DNA from: a virus
Strand: one strand, 5' to 3'
Length of the DNA stretch: 64,000 nt
Virus record (IMG/VR): IMGVR_UViG_3300020463_000001
Span: 62,001 to 126,000 of that record
The position numbers were made by a program, and so were the translations under genes. Below the pieces are notes generated by a model. It searched no databases. It saw nothing but the letters and a program-made list of their open reading frames with translations, and was not told where the DNA came from. Below are positions 9,001 to 19,599 of this stretch, in pieces. Within the stretch, counting starts at the first letter, position 1. Every line of letters starts with the position of its first letter.

Positions 9001-12000
9001 ATGGCATCCAATTTTAATGTAACTCCATATTATGATGACTATGACGTAAATAGTGGATATCTCAAAATACTGTTCAAGCCGGGTAACTCTGTTCAAGCAA
9101 GAGAACTGACACAAATTCAGTCTATCTTACAACAACAGATTGCGAATGTATCAGACCACTTCTTCAAAGAAGGTGCGATGATCATTCCTGGCCAATCAGC
9201 GATTGATACAGATATAACTTTTTTAAAAATAGGTTATCAAGACAATTCTGTTACATACAACTCTGCTGCAGATTTTGTAGGCAGAGTAGTTGTCGGTTCT
9301 ACTACAGGAATTCGAGCTCTTGTTGTCCATGCAGAAAACGCAACAGGTTCCACGGATACCGATGATCCCGATACCCTCTATGTTAAATTTATTAGTGGTG
9401 CCGATGTCTCTGATTATTCTTCGGTAGATTTTGTTGAGGGAGATAGTATATCCTTCTTGCCGGAAGAAGTTCTCACCACAGAATCAATTTCTTCAATGAG
9501 CGATTATGCGTGTGAAGTAAAACCATCATCCGATACTTCAATTGGAAAAGGTTCCGTTGCATTTATTGAGTCTGGAGTTTATTACCTTCAAAAGCATTTG
9601 GTAATGGTGAATGACCAAAAAATAGTTCTTGATAAGTACTCGAATAAACCATCATACAAAATCGGTCTGCAAGTCAACGAAGCTTTTGTCACAAGTAATA
9701 TGGACAATACTCTCCTTGACAATGCACAGGGAACAACAAACTTTAATGCGCCCGGCGCTGATAGATATAGAATATCCCTAGTATTCTCTAAGCGGTCAAT
9801 TGACGAAGTAGACACAAGCAACTTCATTGAACTTATCAGTGTTCGTAACGGAGTTGTGGAATCTCATGTGAGAACTACCGAATACTCTGTCTTAGAAGAA
9901 ACTCTGGCAAGAAGAACTTATGACGAATCTGGAGATTATACAGTAAGACCATACCAGATAGATGTTAGAGAACTGTTAAATGAGAATGGCAACAGGGGTG
10001 TATCTACGTTATCGGACTTCGAATTTACAAACGAAGTGGATGCTAAAGAAATGGCCCGAACACGGTTTTTTGACGAACCAGATATGATTGACCTTGCAAC
10101 TGGAAATGGACAGGCTCACACTGCAACACCAAACGACAGAACAAAATATCCAGAACAAAATTTAGATTCTACTGGAACCATATTCTATCCGGGCAAAACT
10201 CACGATAGTTTAGTTTCCGCACTTAGAGGAAGATTGGCGATTGGAATTGAGCCAGGCAAATCATACGTTAGAGGATATGAATTAGAAACTTTGGTAACTC
10301 AATTTGTAGATTATAAGAAATCTAGGGATCACATACAAAAGAATAATGAATATCTTACAACAAAATTAGGAAATTTTGTTTACCTTACAGATGTCATGGG
10401 TCTGCCCATACCAAATCAAACAGTAGATTTATTGAATATTAATGTTGCCGGTAATACTCATGTTAAAATTGACGATGACCCGACATTTAATGCTTCCGAT
10501 GGATCTACCAGTGAGGGAAAATCTACTTACGATAAAAATCAAATAAGTGCCGACTTTTCTACATGGTCATCAAATAATCCTATCGGTTCTGATGTTATTG
10601 GTACTGCAAAGATACGATATGTCGAACATTACGCACATGACCAAGACTCAGATTATTTATCCGCAAACTTTGCGCCTGGCGTGTCGAATGATGACAGTGC
10701 AATCTACAAAGTATATTTGTACGACATTAAGATGGAAATTAATCCAAGAACAAACAGAGAATATTTGTTAAACGACTTGAGGTCGATAGAGTCGCAGTCT
10801 GTCGCTGGGGCGTTTAATTTATTTAACGGAAATATTTTGGTAGAATATACTCTAGTAGATCAATTATCTACTTTTGATAATAAGAATATCGTATATTCTG
10901 AGTATCAAGATTCTCTGGTTAGAGGAGTTGTATATCACAGCTCTTCTAATAAAATATTAGTAAAAACTTTAGGAGCAGGAAATCCAACTTCGGTGGCTGT
11001 CGGTGAGTTAAATCCAAGACTTTTTGAGAGCAATGAAGTAATACGAGAAGTTGAATATGATACTACCCCAGAAAATGCTTTCTCTGGTTCTGTTAATCAT
11101 GATATTGGTTTAACCCCAAACAACGCAAGAGTTATATCTCGCAATGTTATTTTTAATACTTCCGGTTCAAGTATTATAGACACCGGATCTGATTTTGTTA
11201 AAACTATTAGGTTTGTCGATGACGATAGCGGAAATTCCAGCGTAGATACTTCATATACGGTTCAAATGAAATTTGAAAATGTTTCGCAAGCGTATGGAGG
11301 TTCTGGTAGTCAAGTAGAATTAACTCTAGGAACAAACTCCAATCAAATATTTGGTTCCTTTAACGAAAAATATTATTTTGCATACACACCAACTACCGGA
11401 AGCGGAGAACCTGTAGTACATAAACTGACATCTGATAACGTGGTATTATCCACTGATGGAAATAATAGAGTTACTACTGCGTTAGTATCGATAGAAGATT
11501 TGTCTGCTGGCAATAATGTAGTAGTTTATGCTCCAGTAATTAAGACCAACGCTGCAGAAAAAACAAAAACTCTGGTAGAAAATCAAGTCATATTCCCATA
11601 TTCAGCAAGAAAGACAGATGGAACTTTTGTTGCGTCTGAAACATATGCGGCAAATCCATCTTCCACATGGTATTCTTTAGATCTGTATGGTACAAATAAT
11701 ACTGGATCAGTTTTCAACTCTAATACTACTGACAGTTTAGGAAATTCTCTCGCATTGACTTCTATTCAATTAGAACATTCTGATATATTTGAATTAACTG
11801 CAGTATATGATACCTGTACTGTTTCAAATGTAATCTATCAAATAGATTCTGTCGGCACTAAAAAATTCTACAATGAAATGACTGCAGCCGAGTTAAAGTT
11901 TGCTCTTGACGCATACTTAGAATACGAAGAAACAGGAGTTAATCCAACCGGATTTGCAGATGTTCCAGTAAAAATTGTAGACATAACTGACAGATATACT

Positions 12001-15000
12001 TTAGATAATGGCCAAAGAACTGGGATGTATGACATTGGAGATATTAAAATACAACCAGGCCAAAGCGAATGTGCTGGTCGAGTTGCAATCGTTTACTCTT
12101 ACTTTGATCATAGTACTGGAGGAGATTATTTCTCTGCAGATTCTTACACACACTCGACTTCTGGTATAGAATATTCACAGATACCAACATTTAAAGATAG
12201 TCGCTTATCCGATGTATTAGATTTTAGACCTAAGACTGTCAGTGCGGATTTATTTACTGAATATTCCCTAGCAACCCCCCTAAAGTTTGGCAAAGTGTCT
12301 ACTACTTCTAGCACGCCGCTGGATAACTCATATGTTATTGCAGATTATCGCCAGTATCTGCCAAGAAAGGATAAGGTATATTTGAGTAAAGAAGGAGATT
12401 TCTTAATAAAATATGGAGCTCCATCAATTTCTCCAAATTATCCAGAAGATCCAAATGACGGCATGGTTATCTATAAACTCGCAACGGATCCATACAGTCT
12501 AGGGACAGAAAGCATAACTGCAGAGATGTTGGATAATAGACGATATACTATGAGGGATATTGGCAAGTTAGAAAAACGAATTAAGACTGTAGAATACTAC
12601 ACATCATTATCTTTATTAGAAAAAGAAACAAAAGATATGGATGTTCTTGATGAAAATGGTCTGGATAGATTTAAAAACGGATTTGTTGTAGAACCATTTA
12701 CAAGTCATAATATTGGGGATGTTTTTGATACTCAATATAATTGTGCAATTGATGTAGTAAATAAAGAACTTAGACCAGTTTTTAATCAAAAGAATACTCC
12801 CATGAATTTTAATCAGTCGGAATCGACTCTTTATAGTATCAAAGATGGGATGGTTATGCTGCCATATTCTTCGGCCGTTCTTGCGGGACAAGGCAAATCT
12901 TCCAAAACAGTTTCGGTCAATCCATACGCGATAATGGGATTTAGGGGTTATGTTAAACTATTCCCAGAGCAAGATGATTGGAAAGACACTAATAGGGGCA
13001 ATGGTTCTCAAAATGGAGGCGTAGGAGGAGATTTAAATTGGCCTCCTTATGAATCGGATGAAGATGATGATTTGAGTGATGGTTCTCCAAAGGGATCTAG
13101 ACCAGAACAAAATTTCTTTATTAGAGAAAGAAACGTATTTTTCCATGCATCTGGAATGAAACCAAAGACAAGAGTATTTGCATACTTTGATGGAACTCCT
13201 GTATCACAATTTTGCATAACCACAAAAACTATCAAAGTTACTGGGGTATCTTCTGCAGATAATTTTATTCAAACATATGAATCAGAAATTATTGACAATA
13301 CTGGGGATATGACTCTGGTGAACAATCAGGGCCATGAAGTTAGAGTAGTGGGAATTCAGTACGTTGACGCAAGTAGTTTAAATTTTTATGTGATTGACAA
13401 TATCGACACAAACACTTTCACTGCCGGACAGGCTGTATTCTTAGTCGGGCCCAATTTTACCAACGGAATATCGCCAGGCAAATTTGCCTTAGAGACTGGT
13501 TCTAATAGTTCAACTCTAGTTACTGACGAATCTGGAAACTTAAGGGGTTTATTCGCAATACCAAATACGGAAGAAATGAGGTTTAGAACCGGAGATAAAA
13601 TATTCAAATTGTCCGATCAACAATCCAGTACAGCTTTTAGTCAAACAGAGGCAGAAGGACTTTACTCCGCAAAGAGTAAATTAGACTCTTCAAGTTCTAC
13701 TAGACAGGAAAGATATAGTTCTCAGTTCGTTCAGAGTAATGGTTCGGTAAGAAATCAAATTGGTGAAGGATCTAATCAATTTAATCCTATTGCACAAACG
13801 GTCATGACAGACAAGATTGGAGGAGCATTTCTTACATCAGTAAATATTTTCTTCTCATCAAAAGATTCGGTTATACCAGTAAGTGTAGAATTGAGAAATA
13901 CAGTTGGGGGGTATCCGGGCAAGACAGTTCTTACTAGAAAAACTTTATATCCTTCTAATGTATTGACTTCTTCTACCGGAAATCTTGCAACAAACTTTTT
14001 ATTTGACGCTCCAGTTTACATAGAACAAGGAGTAGAATATGCAATAGTCGTTTTGGCAGATTCGCAGGATTATAGTGTTCATGTTGCAAGACTTGGTGAA
14101 AATTCTCTAGATGGGACTGGAACTATTAGTAAACAACCATATAGTGGAGTATTCTTTAAGGCGGCATCAACTTCTTGGGCACCGGAACAAATGGAGGATA
14201 TGAAGTTTACTCTGTTTAGAGCTCAGTTTAATACTTCAGTAAGTTCTACATTATATTTTGAGAATAAGGGGACGGATAAGTTAGGATATCCTTCGAATAC
14301 CGTTCAGTTAGGAACATCTTCTATCGAAACATTCGCTGGATCTGACAATGTTCGATTTCATGTTCCCAACCACGATTTAGTATCTTCTGGTGGGTCGAAT
14401 ACACATTACTATGTGACTATTGCCGGACTCAATTCAAACGCAAGATATGGGGGAGATACAAATACAAACGCATGGTTGGGGTCTGAATTGAATGGAACTC
14501 ATGAAGTAGTTGCTACTACATTAAACACTTTCGATATATTGATGACCAATGTCAAATATGTCGGAGGAAACAGTATTGCAGGGACATCAAAGGCTTCTAC
14601 TCTTGCATCATCAGGAAGATTTAATCCATCTCCAGATTCTTCTGGGAAAGTTACTGCAGAGGTGAACTCTAAGTTTGATGTTTTAGTTCCTATAATACAA
14701 ACATTGCAATTACCACAGACAAATGTCACCTATTCGATGAAGACTACCAGCGGACAGTCCCAAGACTCAGATATGCCGACTGGCGTTAAAGATAGCTCTT
14801 GGACTAATTTTGTTCCAAATAAAGATATATCTTTCGATACCCCAAGAGCAGTGTATTCCCCATATAACGAAAATAATTTTGGAACAGGAAGCAGTAATTT
14901 TGAGAAAAAATCTCTTGCGTATAAGTTGACACTATCATCAACGCAAGATAATATATCTCCAGTAATTGATACCCAAAGGTTTAGTTCTACATTAATATCT

Positions 15001-15459
15001 AATGTGGTAAATTATCCCATATGGACTACGAATACAGATTCACAAGGAAATTCTACTGATACTTCTTCTAATTATACAGATTTTATATCGGAAAGACAAA
15101 ATACTGGAGGAACCGTAGAATCTAAGTATATTACTAGAGAAATACAATTAAATCAACCGGCAACATCATTTAAAATTGTGTTAACAATGCATCGCCCTCA
15201 AGATGCAGATGTCGATTTGTATTATAAGTTAAAAACTAGTGATAGTCAAGACTATCGAAAATTGAATTATGAATACATTTCTAGACCAGAGGGATACTCC
15301 CAATCTTCTATAGGAGTAGATCAGTTTACAGAATTTGATTATGATGTTAAGGGCCTAACTGAATTTTCATCATTTGGAATTAAGATAGTAATGCGAAGTA
15401 AGAACTCTGCATTGCCACCTAGAATAAAAGATTTGAGGATTATCGCTCTTGCGAACTAA
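9001..15459 (+). CDS. Giant DUF4815-type baseplate/fibre protein
   Basis: 2152 residues. The N-terminus (NVTPYYDDYDVNSGYLKILF, then GNSVQARELTQIQSILQQQI and FFKEGAMIIPG) is the conserved start of the DUF4815 family of phage virion proteins found next to baseplate genes in marine T4-like phages. Residues 1593 onward (NPIAQTVMTDKIGGAFLTSV, FFSSKDSVIPVSVELR, GGYPGKTVL, EYAIVVLADSQDYSVHVARLG) form a lectin-like beta-sandwich seen in the same family. The C-terminus (DADVDLYYKLK, YISRPEG, FTEFDYDVKGLTEFSSFGIKIVM) is another conserved beta domain. It occupies the T4 gene 9/10 position directly after gene 8 and probably forms the peripheral baseplate and fibre attachment. The role is inferred from position. 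GAGAAAGAG precedes the ATG. Confidence 0.8.
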   Translation: MASNFNVTPYYDDYDVNSGYLKILFKPGNSVQARELTQIQSILQQQIANVSDHFFKEGAMIIPGQSAIDTDITFLKIGYQDNSVTYNSAADFVGRVVVGSTTGIRALVVHAENATGSTDTDDPDTLYVKFISGADVSDYSSVDFVEGDSISFLPEEVLTTESISSMSDYACEVKPSSDTSIGKGSVAFIESGVYYLQKHLVMVNDQKIVLDKYSNKPSYKIGLQVNEAFVTSNMDNTLLDNAQGTTNFNAPGADRYRISLVFSKRSIDEVDTSNFIELISVRNGVVESHVRTTEYSVLEETLARRTYDESGDYTVRPYQIDVRELLNENGNRGVSTLSDFEFTNEVDAKEMARTRFFDEPDMIDLATGNGQAHTATPNDRTKYPEQNLDSTGTIFYPGKTHDSLVSALRGRLAIGIEPGKSYVRGYELETLVTQFVDYKKSRDHIQKNNEYLTTKLGNFVYLTDVMGLPIPNQTVDLLNINVAGNTHVKIDDDPTFNASDGSTSEGKSTYDKNQISADFSTWSSNNPIGSDVIGTAKIRYVEHYAHDQDSDYLSANFAPGVSNDDSAIYKVYLYDIKMEINPRTNREYLLNDLRSIESQSVAGAFNLFNGNILVEYTLVDQLSTFDNKNIVYSEYQDSLVRGVVYHSSSNKILVKTLGAGNPTSVAVGELNPRLFESNEVIREVEYDTTPENAFSGSVNHDIGLTPNNARVISRNVIFNTSGSSIIDTGSDFVKTIRFVDDDSGNSSVDTSYTVQMKFENVSQAYGGSGSQVELTLGTNSNQIFGSFNEKYYFAYTPTTGSGEPVVHKLTSDNVVLSTDGNNRVTTALVSIEDLSAGNNVVVYAPVIKTNAAEKTKTLVENQVIFPYSARKTDGTFVASETYAANPSSTWYSLDLYGTNNTGSVFNSNTTDSLGNSLALTSIQLEHSDIFELTAVYDTCTVSNVIYQIDSVGTKKFYNEMTAAELKFALDAYLEYEETGVNPTGFADVPVKIVDITDRYTLDNGQRTGMYDIGDIKIQPGQSECAGRVAIVYSYFDHSTGGDYFSADSYTHSTSGIEYSQIPTFKDSRLSDVLDFRPKTVSADLFTEYSLATPLKFGKVSTTSSTPLDNSYVIADYRQYLPRKDKVYLSKEGDFLIKYGAPSISPNYPEDPNDGMVIYKLATDPYSLGTESITAEMLDNRRYTMRDIGKLEKRIKTVEYYTSLSLLEKETKDMDVLDENGLDRFKNGFVVEPFTSHNIGDVFDTQYNCAIDVVNKELRPVFNQKNTPMNFNQSESTLYSIKDGMVMLPYSSAVLAGQGKSSKTVSVNPYAIMGFRGYVKLFPEQDDWKDTNRGNGSQNGGVGGDLNWPPYESDEDDDLSDGSPKGSRPEQNFFIRERNVFFHASGMKPKTRVFAYFDGTPVSQFCITTKTIKVTGVSSADNFIQTYESEIIDNTGDMTLVNNQGHEVRVVGIQYVDASSLNFYVIDNIDTNTFTAGQAVFLVGPNFTNGISPGKFALETGSNSSTLVTDESGNLRGLFAIPNTEEMRFRTGDKIFKLSDQQSSTAFSQTEAEGLYSAKSKLDSSSSTRQERYSSQFVQSNGSVRNQIGEGSNQFNPIAQTVMTDKIGGAFLTSVNIFFSSKDSVIPVSVELRNTVGGYPGKTVLTRKTLYPSNVLTSSTGNLATNFLFDAPVYIEQGVEYAIVVLADSQDYSVHVARLGENSLDGTGTISKQPYSGVFFKAASTSWAPEQMEDMKFTLFRAQFNTSVSSTLYFENKGTDKLGYPSNTVQLGTSSIETFAGSDNVRFHVPNHDLVSSGGSNTHYYVTIAGLNSNARYGGDTNTNAWLGSELNGTHEVVATTLNTFDILMTNVKYVGGNSIAGTSKASTLASSGRFNPSPDSSGKVTAEVNSKFDVLVPIIQTLQLPQTNVTYSMKTTSGQSQDSDMPTGVKDSSWTNFVPNKDISFDTPRAVYSPYNENNFGTGSSNFEKKSLAYKLTLSSTQDNISPVIDTQRFSSTLISNVVNYPIWTTNTDSQGNSTDTSSNYTDFISERQNTGGTVESKYITREIQLNQPATSFKIVLTMHRPQDADVDLYYKLKTSDSQDYRKLNYEYISRPEGYSQSSIGVDQFTEFDYDVKGLTEFSSFGIKIVMRSKNSALPPRIKDLRIIALAN

Positions 15460-15467
15460 TATAAATA
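15460..15467 (+). promoter_or_regulatory. T4-type late promoter box touching the next start codon
   Basis: An exact TATAAATA begins inside the DUF4815-type gene's stop region and ends 3 bases before the ATG at 15471. With T4 spacing, transcription would begin at about 15473, inside that start codon, so the transcript may mainly serve the fibre gene at 15688. Confidence 0.6.
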
Positions 15468-15470
15468 TTC

Positions 15471-15701
15471 ATGAAAGATATAAAAGATTATTTAATAGTA
15501 AAGGAAGATAGAACTCTGAGAAGAGATCCATATTCTGGTGCTATAATAAATTTTGATAATGGTGCGTATGTTAAATACATGAAAAAGTTGAAAAAGATTG
15601 AGATGCAAGAGAGGGAAATAGAAGGTTTAAAAACCGAAATAACGGAAATAAAGGGACTTCTGAATAAAATTTTAGAGAGCAAACAACATGGCAACATTTA
15701 A
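15471..15701 (+). CDS. Small coiled-coil protein of unknown function
   Basis: 76 residues, not recognised by name. The first half ([34 protein letters not shown]) is compact and charged. The second half ([20 protein letters not shown], then [13 protein letters not shown]) has heptad-like spacing of L/I/M and should be one coiled-coil helix. No Shine-Dalgarno sequence precedes the ATG; a late promoter box ends 3 bases upstream. The gene overlaps the fibre gene at 15688 by 14 bases. It may be a fibre chaperone or adaptor, a common role for small coiled-coil proteins beside fibre genes, but that is a guess from position. Confidence 0.7.
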   Translation: MKDIKDYLIVKEDRTLRRDPYSGAIINFDNGAYVKYMKKLKKIEMQEREIEGLKTEITEIKGLLNKILESKQHGNI

Positions 15702-17661
15702 TTATCCAACAACAAACAATGTATTAAGGACTGATACCTTTGATGCGTGGAAGAATAAAACTAATGAGTTGAATTCTCACGGACTTTATATTGAGTCCTT
15801 GATAGGGAATTTCAATAACTTAAACACGGCTAATAAAACTATAGTCGGGGCATTCAATGAGATTCATGGCGAAACAGATGTAAACACCGCAAACATTGGA
15901 GATGTTGCCTCTCTTAATTCTGCATATACTTCTGCATCGAACCTTTCGACTGCGATGAATAATTTGTATACGACTGCAACAAATTATACCAATACACAAG
16001 TTGCAAACGAAGCAGCAACAAGACTTGCTGAAGATAATACTTTACAAAGTAAAATAGACACAATTGAAGTTTCTGCTGGATTGACCGGAAACGGCGGATA
16101 TATTCAACAATCAAGTCTCAGGTATATTGCATCTGCATCCAATCTTGCAGACGCAGATACAAAATTAGATCAATCACTAGATGCAACTCAACAAGAACTA
16201 GATGTTACTCAAAGTTCTATTGGAACAGAAGCAGACGGAACTTTACCTCTTTCTGGAAATTATATTTCCGGTACAGTTAAAGTATCCTTGAGCGCACTAG
16301 ACAGTCAAGTATATGTCAACGAAAATGCAATTGCAAATCTGAATGCATACGCGAATAGAATCCAAAATGAATTAGACGCGACTCAGAGTGGTGCCGGTCT
16401 TGGAAGTTCTGGAGGGTATATCGGAACAATTTCTGGTGCATCGACTCTATCACAGGCAGACACTATCCTACAACAACAAATATCTTCTAATGACAGTGAA
16501 CTGGCCAATCATGAAATTAGACTGCAACGAACCGCAACAACTATTAATTCTTTTTTAGGTGCAGCTTTAGGAGATACTCACAGTTACTCTGGAACAAATT
16601 ACATAGATTCGCAGACTGTCCGTAATGCTGTACAGTCTCTAGATACTGAAGTCAAACAGAATGAAACTCAAATAGGTATAATTCAGGCAAAGCCAGGGTA
16701 TGAATTCGATCCGACAACACTTCATCCTGTGGCGTTAAGTGGAGACTATGATGACCTCGATTCTGCAAATGTTCCTACAAATCTAAATGAGTTTACTAAT
16801 GGCACACCAGCAGAATATTTCTTAAAGAACACTAATAAATTAAGTGTATCAAATTTACCAAACGGTACAGTATATTCTGCGTCTGATGGATCTACTTCAA
16901 ATATTTCTGATGTTATAATAGATACTCTAACTCTAAGAATAGCAGGTTCTAGTCAAAACGTCAGTTTTGAAAATACTCATCCTAATCAGTATGTTCAAGA
17001 TGTATCTATGAGTGGAAACACTCTAACATTAACTGACAGGGATGGGACTACTACATCATACACTCCGTCATTTACTGATAATGATACCACATACACAGCA
17101 GAGTTGCCACTGAGTATCGACAGCAGCAATGAGATAAGCCTCGGTAAAATAGGAACTTCAAATCTTCCAACAGGAACTCTTTCTTCATTGCAACCACTTA
17201 CTTCCGTTACTGGAAATCAACAATCTGGAATTAGATTCGCAAGAAGTGGCATAGGCATGACAGATTTCTATGATACTCATCCCAGTGAATATATTAAGAA
17301 GCCTTCTAAAAGTGGTAATACTTTGACTTTGACGAAACAAGACGGAACTACCCTATCTTATACTCCGTCATTTACAAACACAGACACTACATATAGCCCC
17401 GGCACAGGAATTAATATTAACGGAACAGTAATAAGTACTTCCTTTACAAATACTAATACTTGGCATTCGAATACAAATGCCAGAGAAGGTTATGTTGCTT
17501 CCGGCAGTGGCCAATATAATAAAGTTTGGAAAACTAACTCCAGTGGCACCCCTGCATGGAGAAATCCCGATGATAGTACTTGGGGCGGTAAAAAGATATC
17601 AGTGGTTAGTTCTCTGCCTTCTTCTACAGATGCAAACACCATTTACTTCATCAAAGAGTAG
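15688..17661 (+). CDS. Fibre protein with ELDATQ-type repeats (group C)
   Basis: 657 residues, low in charged residues and rich in T, S, N and A, as in trimeric fibres. The first 60 residues ([33 protein letters not shown]) form a typical fibre N-terminus. Helical repeat units follow with [24 protein letters not shown], and [18 protein letters not shown]; the same unit dominates the gene at 45931. The C-terminal half is beta-rich with a duplicated segment [20 protein letters not shown] and [20 protein letters not shown], near residues 435 and 545. It ends in [19 protein letters not shown], a small domain common at fibre ends. It likely forms a tail or whisker fibre; exact placement is unknown. 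The overlap with the small coiled-coil gene suggests coupled translation. Confidence 0.8.
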   Translation: MATFNYPTTNNVLRTDTFDAWKNKTNELNSHGLYIESLIGNFNNLNTANKTIVGAFNEIHGETDVNTANIGDVASLNSAYTSASNLSTAMNNLYTTATNYTNTQVANEAATRLAEDNTLQSKIDTIEVSAGLTGNGGYIQQSSLRYIASASNLADADTKLDQSLDATQQELDVTQSSIGTEADGTLPLSGNYISGTVKVSLSALDSQVYVNENAIANLNAYANRIQNELDATQSGAGLGSSGGYIGTISGASTLSQADTILQQQISSNDSELANHEIRLQRTATTINSFLGAALGDTHSYSGTNYIDSQTVRNAVQSLDTEVKQNETQIGIIQAKPGYEFDPTTLHPVALSGDYDDLDSANVPTNLNEFTNGTPAEYFLKNTNKLSVSNLPNGTVYSASDGSTSNISDVIIDTLTLRIAGSSQNVSFENTHPNQYVQDVSMSGNTLTLTDRDGTTTSYTPSFTDNDTTYTAELPLSIDSSNEISLGKIGTSNLPTGTLSSLQPLTSVTGNQQSGIRFARSGIGMTDFYDTHPSEYIKKPSKSGNTLTLTKQDGTTLSYTPSFTNTDTTYSPGTGININGTVISTSFTNTNTWHSNTNAREGYVASGSGQYNKVWKTNSSGTPAWRNPDDSTWGGKKISVVSSLPSSTDANTIYFIKE

Positions 17662-17667
17662 TAAAGT

Positions 17668-19557
17668 ATGCCCATACAAGTACCAAATTCCAATGGCACA
17701 TTCAGTGACCTAAAAGAAATTTATGTCGGAAGAGATTCGATATCTCAAGTTTATTCTGGCAGTGATTTGGTATGGGCAAAAGATATTACGCAAGTAACTT
17801 TGCCTAATAGTACGAACTATAATACTAGTTTAAGAAAAAATTGGTTAGCCTATGATCAATGGAGAAATGAAACTGGAAAATGTTATTTTCAAATTAATGG
17901 TTGGGCAATTAATGAAATACAATGTCAGAATAAAAGTGTAGGAAACTTTAGCACTAGTTCGGGAGATGGAGTTTCTAGTAATAGTACATTCGAAACTAAT
18001 TATAAATCAAGCAATTACTTTACTCATGGAGGAAAAGATTATACCATTATAAAAGATCTTTCAGTTATAAATGGATATTTCCCTCTTACCTTTACATTTC
18101 AGACATATTGTCTGGGTAGCCCATCAGATAATAATATTAATAATTTATTTTTTATCACTACTGCAAATTCTACTTCAAATGGTCGATTGGATAAAGATCA
18201 AAGTATTGCATCTAATACTCCGTTGATAGTCAATCAACCGACTAACAGAATTGAACTAGATGATGTATATCTTTTACCAAACGATAATAGTCAAAGGAAT
18301 TTTACTATTGGTCAAAAAAATAGGTCAGGCACTTATAGGTTAGCTAACTATGAGGGGAGGAATCCACAGAATTATGATGTAAGACCACTTCCTTGGAAAC
18401 AAGGTAATGCCATGAATAGTGTTGGTGATGCAAATATAAATTCTCAGAGCGGAAGGGTTATTATTCTCGCTAATGACAGTGGTTTGGATGCATCAAGAGG
18501 TTTTAGAGATAATACTACAGACTACTGGGAAGGAACTTCAAATCCAGATCAATTCTCTTTTAACACTCAAATTTCTGTAACAATGATGGCAAAAAAGGAC
18601 GATTGGACGGATAAAGACATATCCTTCGTTCAAATATATTCTCGACAGGGCTCTGGTAGCAGACCTTCTTCGGAATTAGATTTTAATGATATAAAATTTA
18701 TGCAAAAAGTAAATTTCTGTCTATTAACTGAAAGTCAATATGTAGATAAAGTTTCTTCTAATAAGTTTACCAGAATTGTGCGGTCGAATTTACAATCATA
18801 TCCTCAACTTTCATTGCCAAAAACATCAGATAATTCTGTCAGACTGAGGTGGGAACCAGCTGCGCCGGAACCAGACACTGCTGGCACTACTCCTTCAGTC
18901 AGTACTCCTGTTGTAACCGAAACGGAGGATATTGTTTCTACATCAGATGTTAGATATATTACAAATAAATATACTCCCGTTGATGACAATTCTATCCAAT
19001 CCGTTACGATATCATTTCTTCCCGATGGATTTATTGAACTACAGGGCATGGCGAAAAAATCAATCTTATTTTCTGGCAACAACGCCAACAATAGAATAAT
19101 TGGAGGATCGACTATTGTAACTGTGAGTAATAAATTCAAATGGCATGAGGATGCTGGAACTTCGGCAATGACTGGGACTTACGAAGCTAAGGCAAGGCTT
19201 ATATCTGGCAAAAGAATTACTATGGCAGATAATCAATATAAGAAAATGACGATTGGTGGGAGTCAGGCAGTATATAGACTTTTCAGCAACGAAGAAGTAA
19301 AGACCCGGCTTCACATTGAAATTAGGAATGCTGATACTAGAGAAATAGTTGCGACTTGGAACCAAACTCTAGAGCTCAAATTGGATCCAGATAATAATAA
19401 CACTTCTAGTAATACAAATACTACAACCGAGTCTACTATCGCGGAAGATAATACTCAACAAGAAACTACTCAACAAGGAAAGTGGGTTCTTGTTCCCAAT
19501 CCAGATCGTGCATACCCCGATTTAGTATGGGTGCCAACTACGAAGGCACCTTCGTAG
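17668..19557 (+). CDS. Virion structural protein, appendage type
   Basis: 629 residues, start 6 bases after the previous stop. The N-terminus (MPIQVPNSNGTFSDLKEIYV, then DSISQVYSGSDLVWAKD) is a short module common at the start of phage appendage proteins. The body is beta-rich with many N, S and T residues and no catalytic motif that I can see. Near residues 395-415 a proline/threonine-rich linker (PDTAGTTPSVSTPVVTE) separates it from a second beta domain, and another S/T/N/Q-rich linker precedes a short C-terminus ending WVLVPNPDRAYPDLVWVPT. The 3' end of the gene lies in a perfect inverted repeat. It is probably an adhesin or fibre-associated protein; no family name is offered. Confidence 0.7.
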   Translation: MPIQVPNSNGTFSDLKEIYVGRDSISQVYSGSDLVWAKDITQVTLPNSTNYNTSLRKNWLAYDQWRNETGKCYFQINGWAINEIQCQNKSVGNFSTSSGDGVSSNSTFETNYKSSNYFTHGGKDYTIIKDLSVINGYFPLTFTFQTYCLGSPSDNNINNLFFITTANSTSNGRLDKDQSIASNTPLIVNQPTNRIELDDVYLLPNDNSQRNFTIGQKNRSGTYRLANYEGRNPQNYDVRPLPWKQGNAMNSVGDANINSQSGRVIILANDSGLDASRGFRDNTTDYWEGTSNPDQFSFNTQISVTMMAKKDDWTDKDISFVQIYSRQGSGSRPSSELDFNDIKFMQKVNFCLLTESQYVDKVSSNKFTRIVRSNLQSYPQLSLPKTSDNSVRLRWEPAAPEPDTAGTTPSVSTPVVTETEDIVSTSDVRYITNKYTPVDDNSIQSVTISFLPDGFIELQGMAKKSILFSGNNANNRIIGGSTIVTVSNKFKWHEDAGTSAMTGTYEAKARLISGKRITMADNQYKKMTIGGSQAVYRLFSNEEVKTRLHIEIRNADTREIVATWNQTLELKLDPDNNNTSSNTNTTTESTIAEDNTQQETTQQGKWVLVPNPDRAYPDLVWVPTTKAPS

Positions 19558-19561
19558 TTGG
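19534..19561 (+). repeat. Perfect 13-base inverted repeat spanning a stop codon
   Basis: CCAACTACGAAGG (19534-19546) and its exact complement CCTTCGTAGTTGG (19549-19561) are separated by 2 bases, giving an RNA hairpin of about 12 pairs with a 4-base loop. The TAG stop (19555-19557) lies in the right arm. There is no T-run behind it, so it is not a standard intrinsic terminator; it may be a processing or stability element at the end of the upstream message. Confidence 0.75.
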
Positions 19562-19581
19562 ATCAGTCGTATAACATAGGA

Positions 19582-19589
19582 TGTAAATA
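19582..19589 (+). promoter_or_regulatory. Weak late-promoter-like box
   Basis: TGTAAATA differs from the late consensus at one base and lies 10 bases before the start at 19600. It is listed because it follows the same pattern as the other inter-unit gaps, just after the hairpin at 19534-19561. Confidence 0.25.
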
Positions 19590-19599
19590 GAGATATAGT

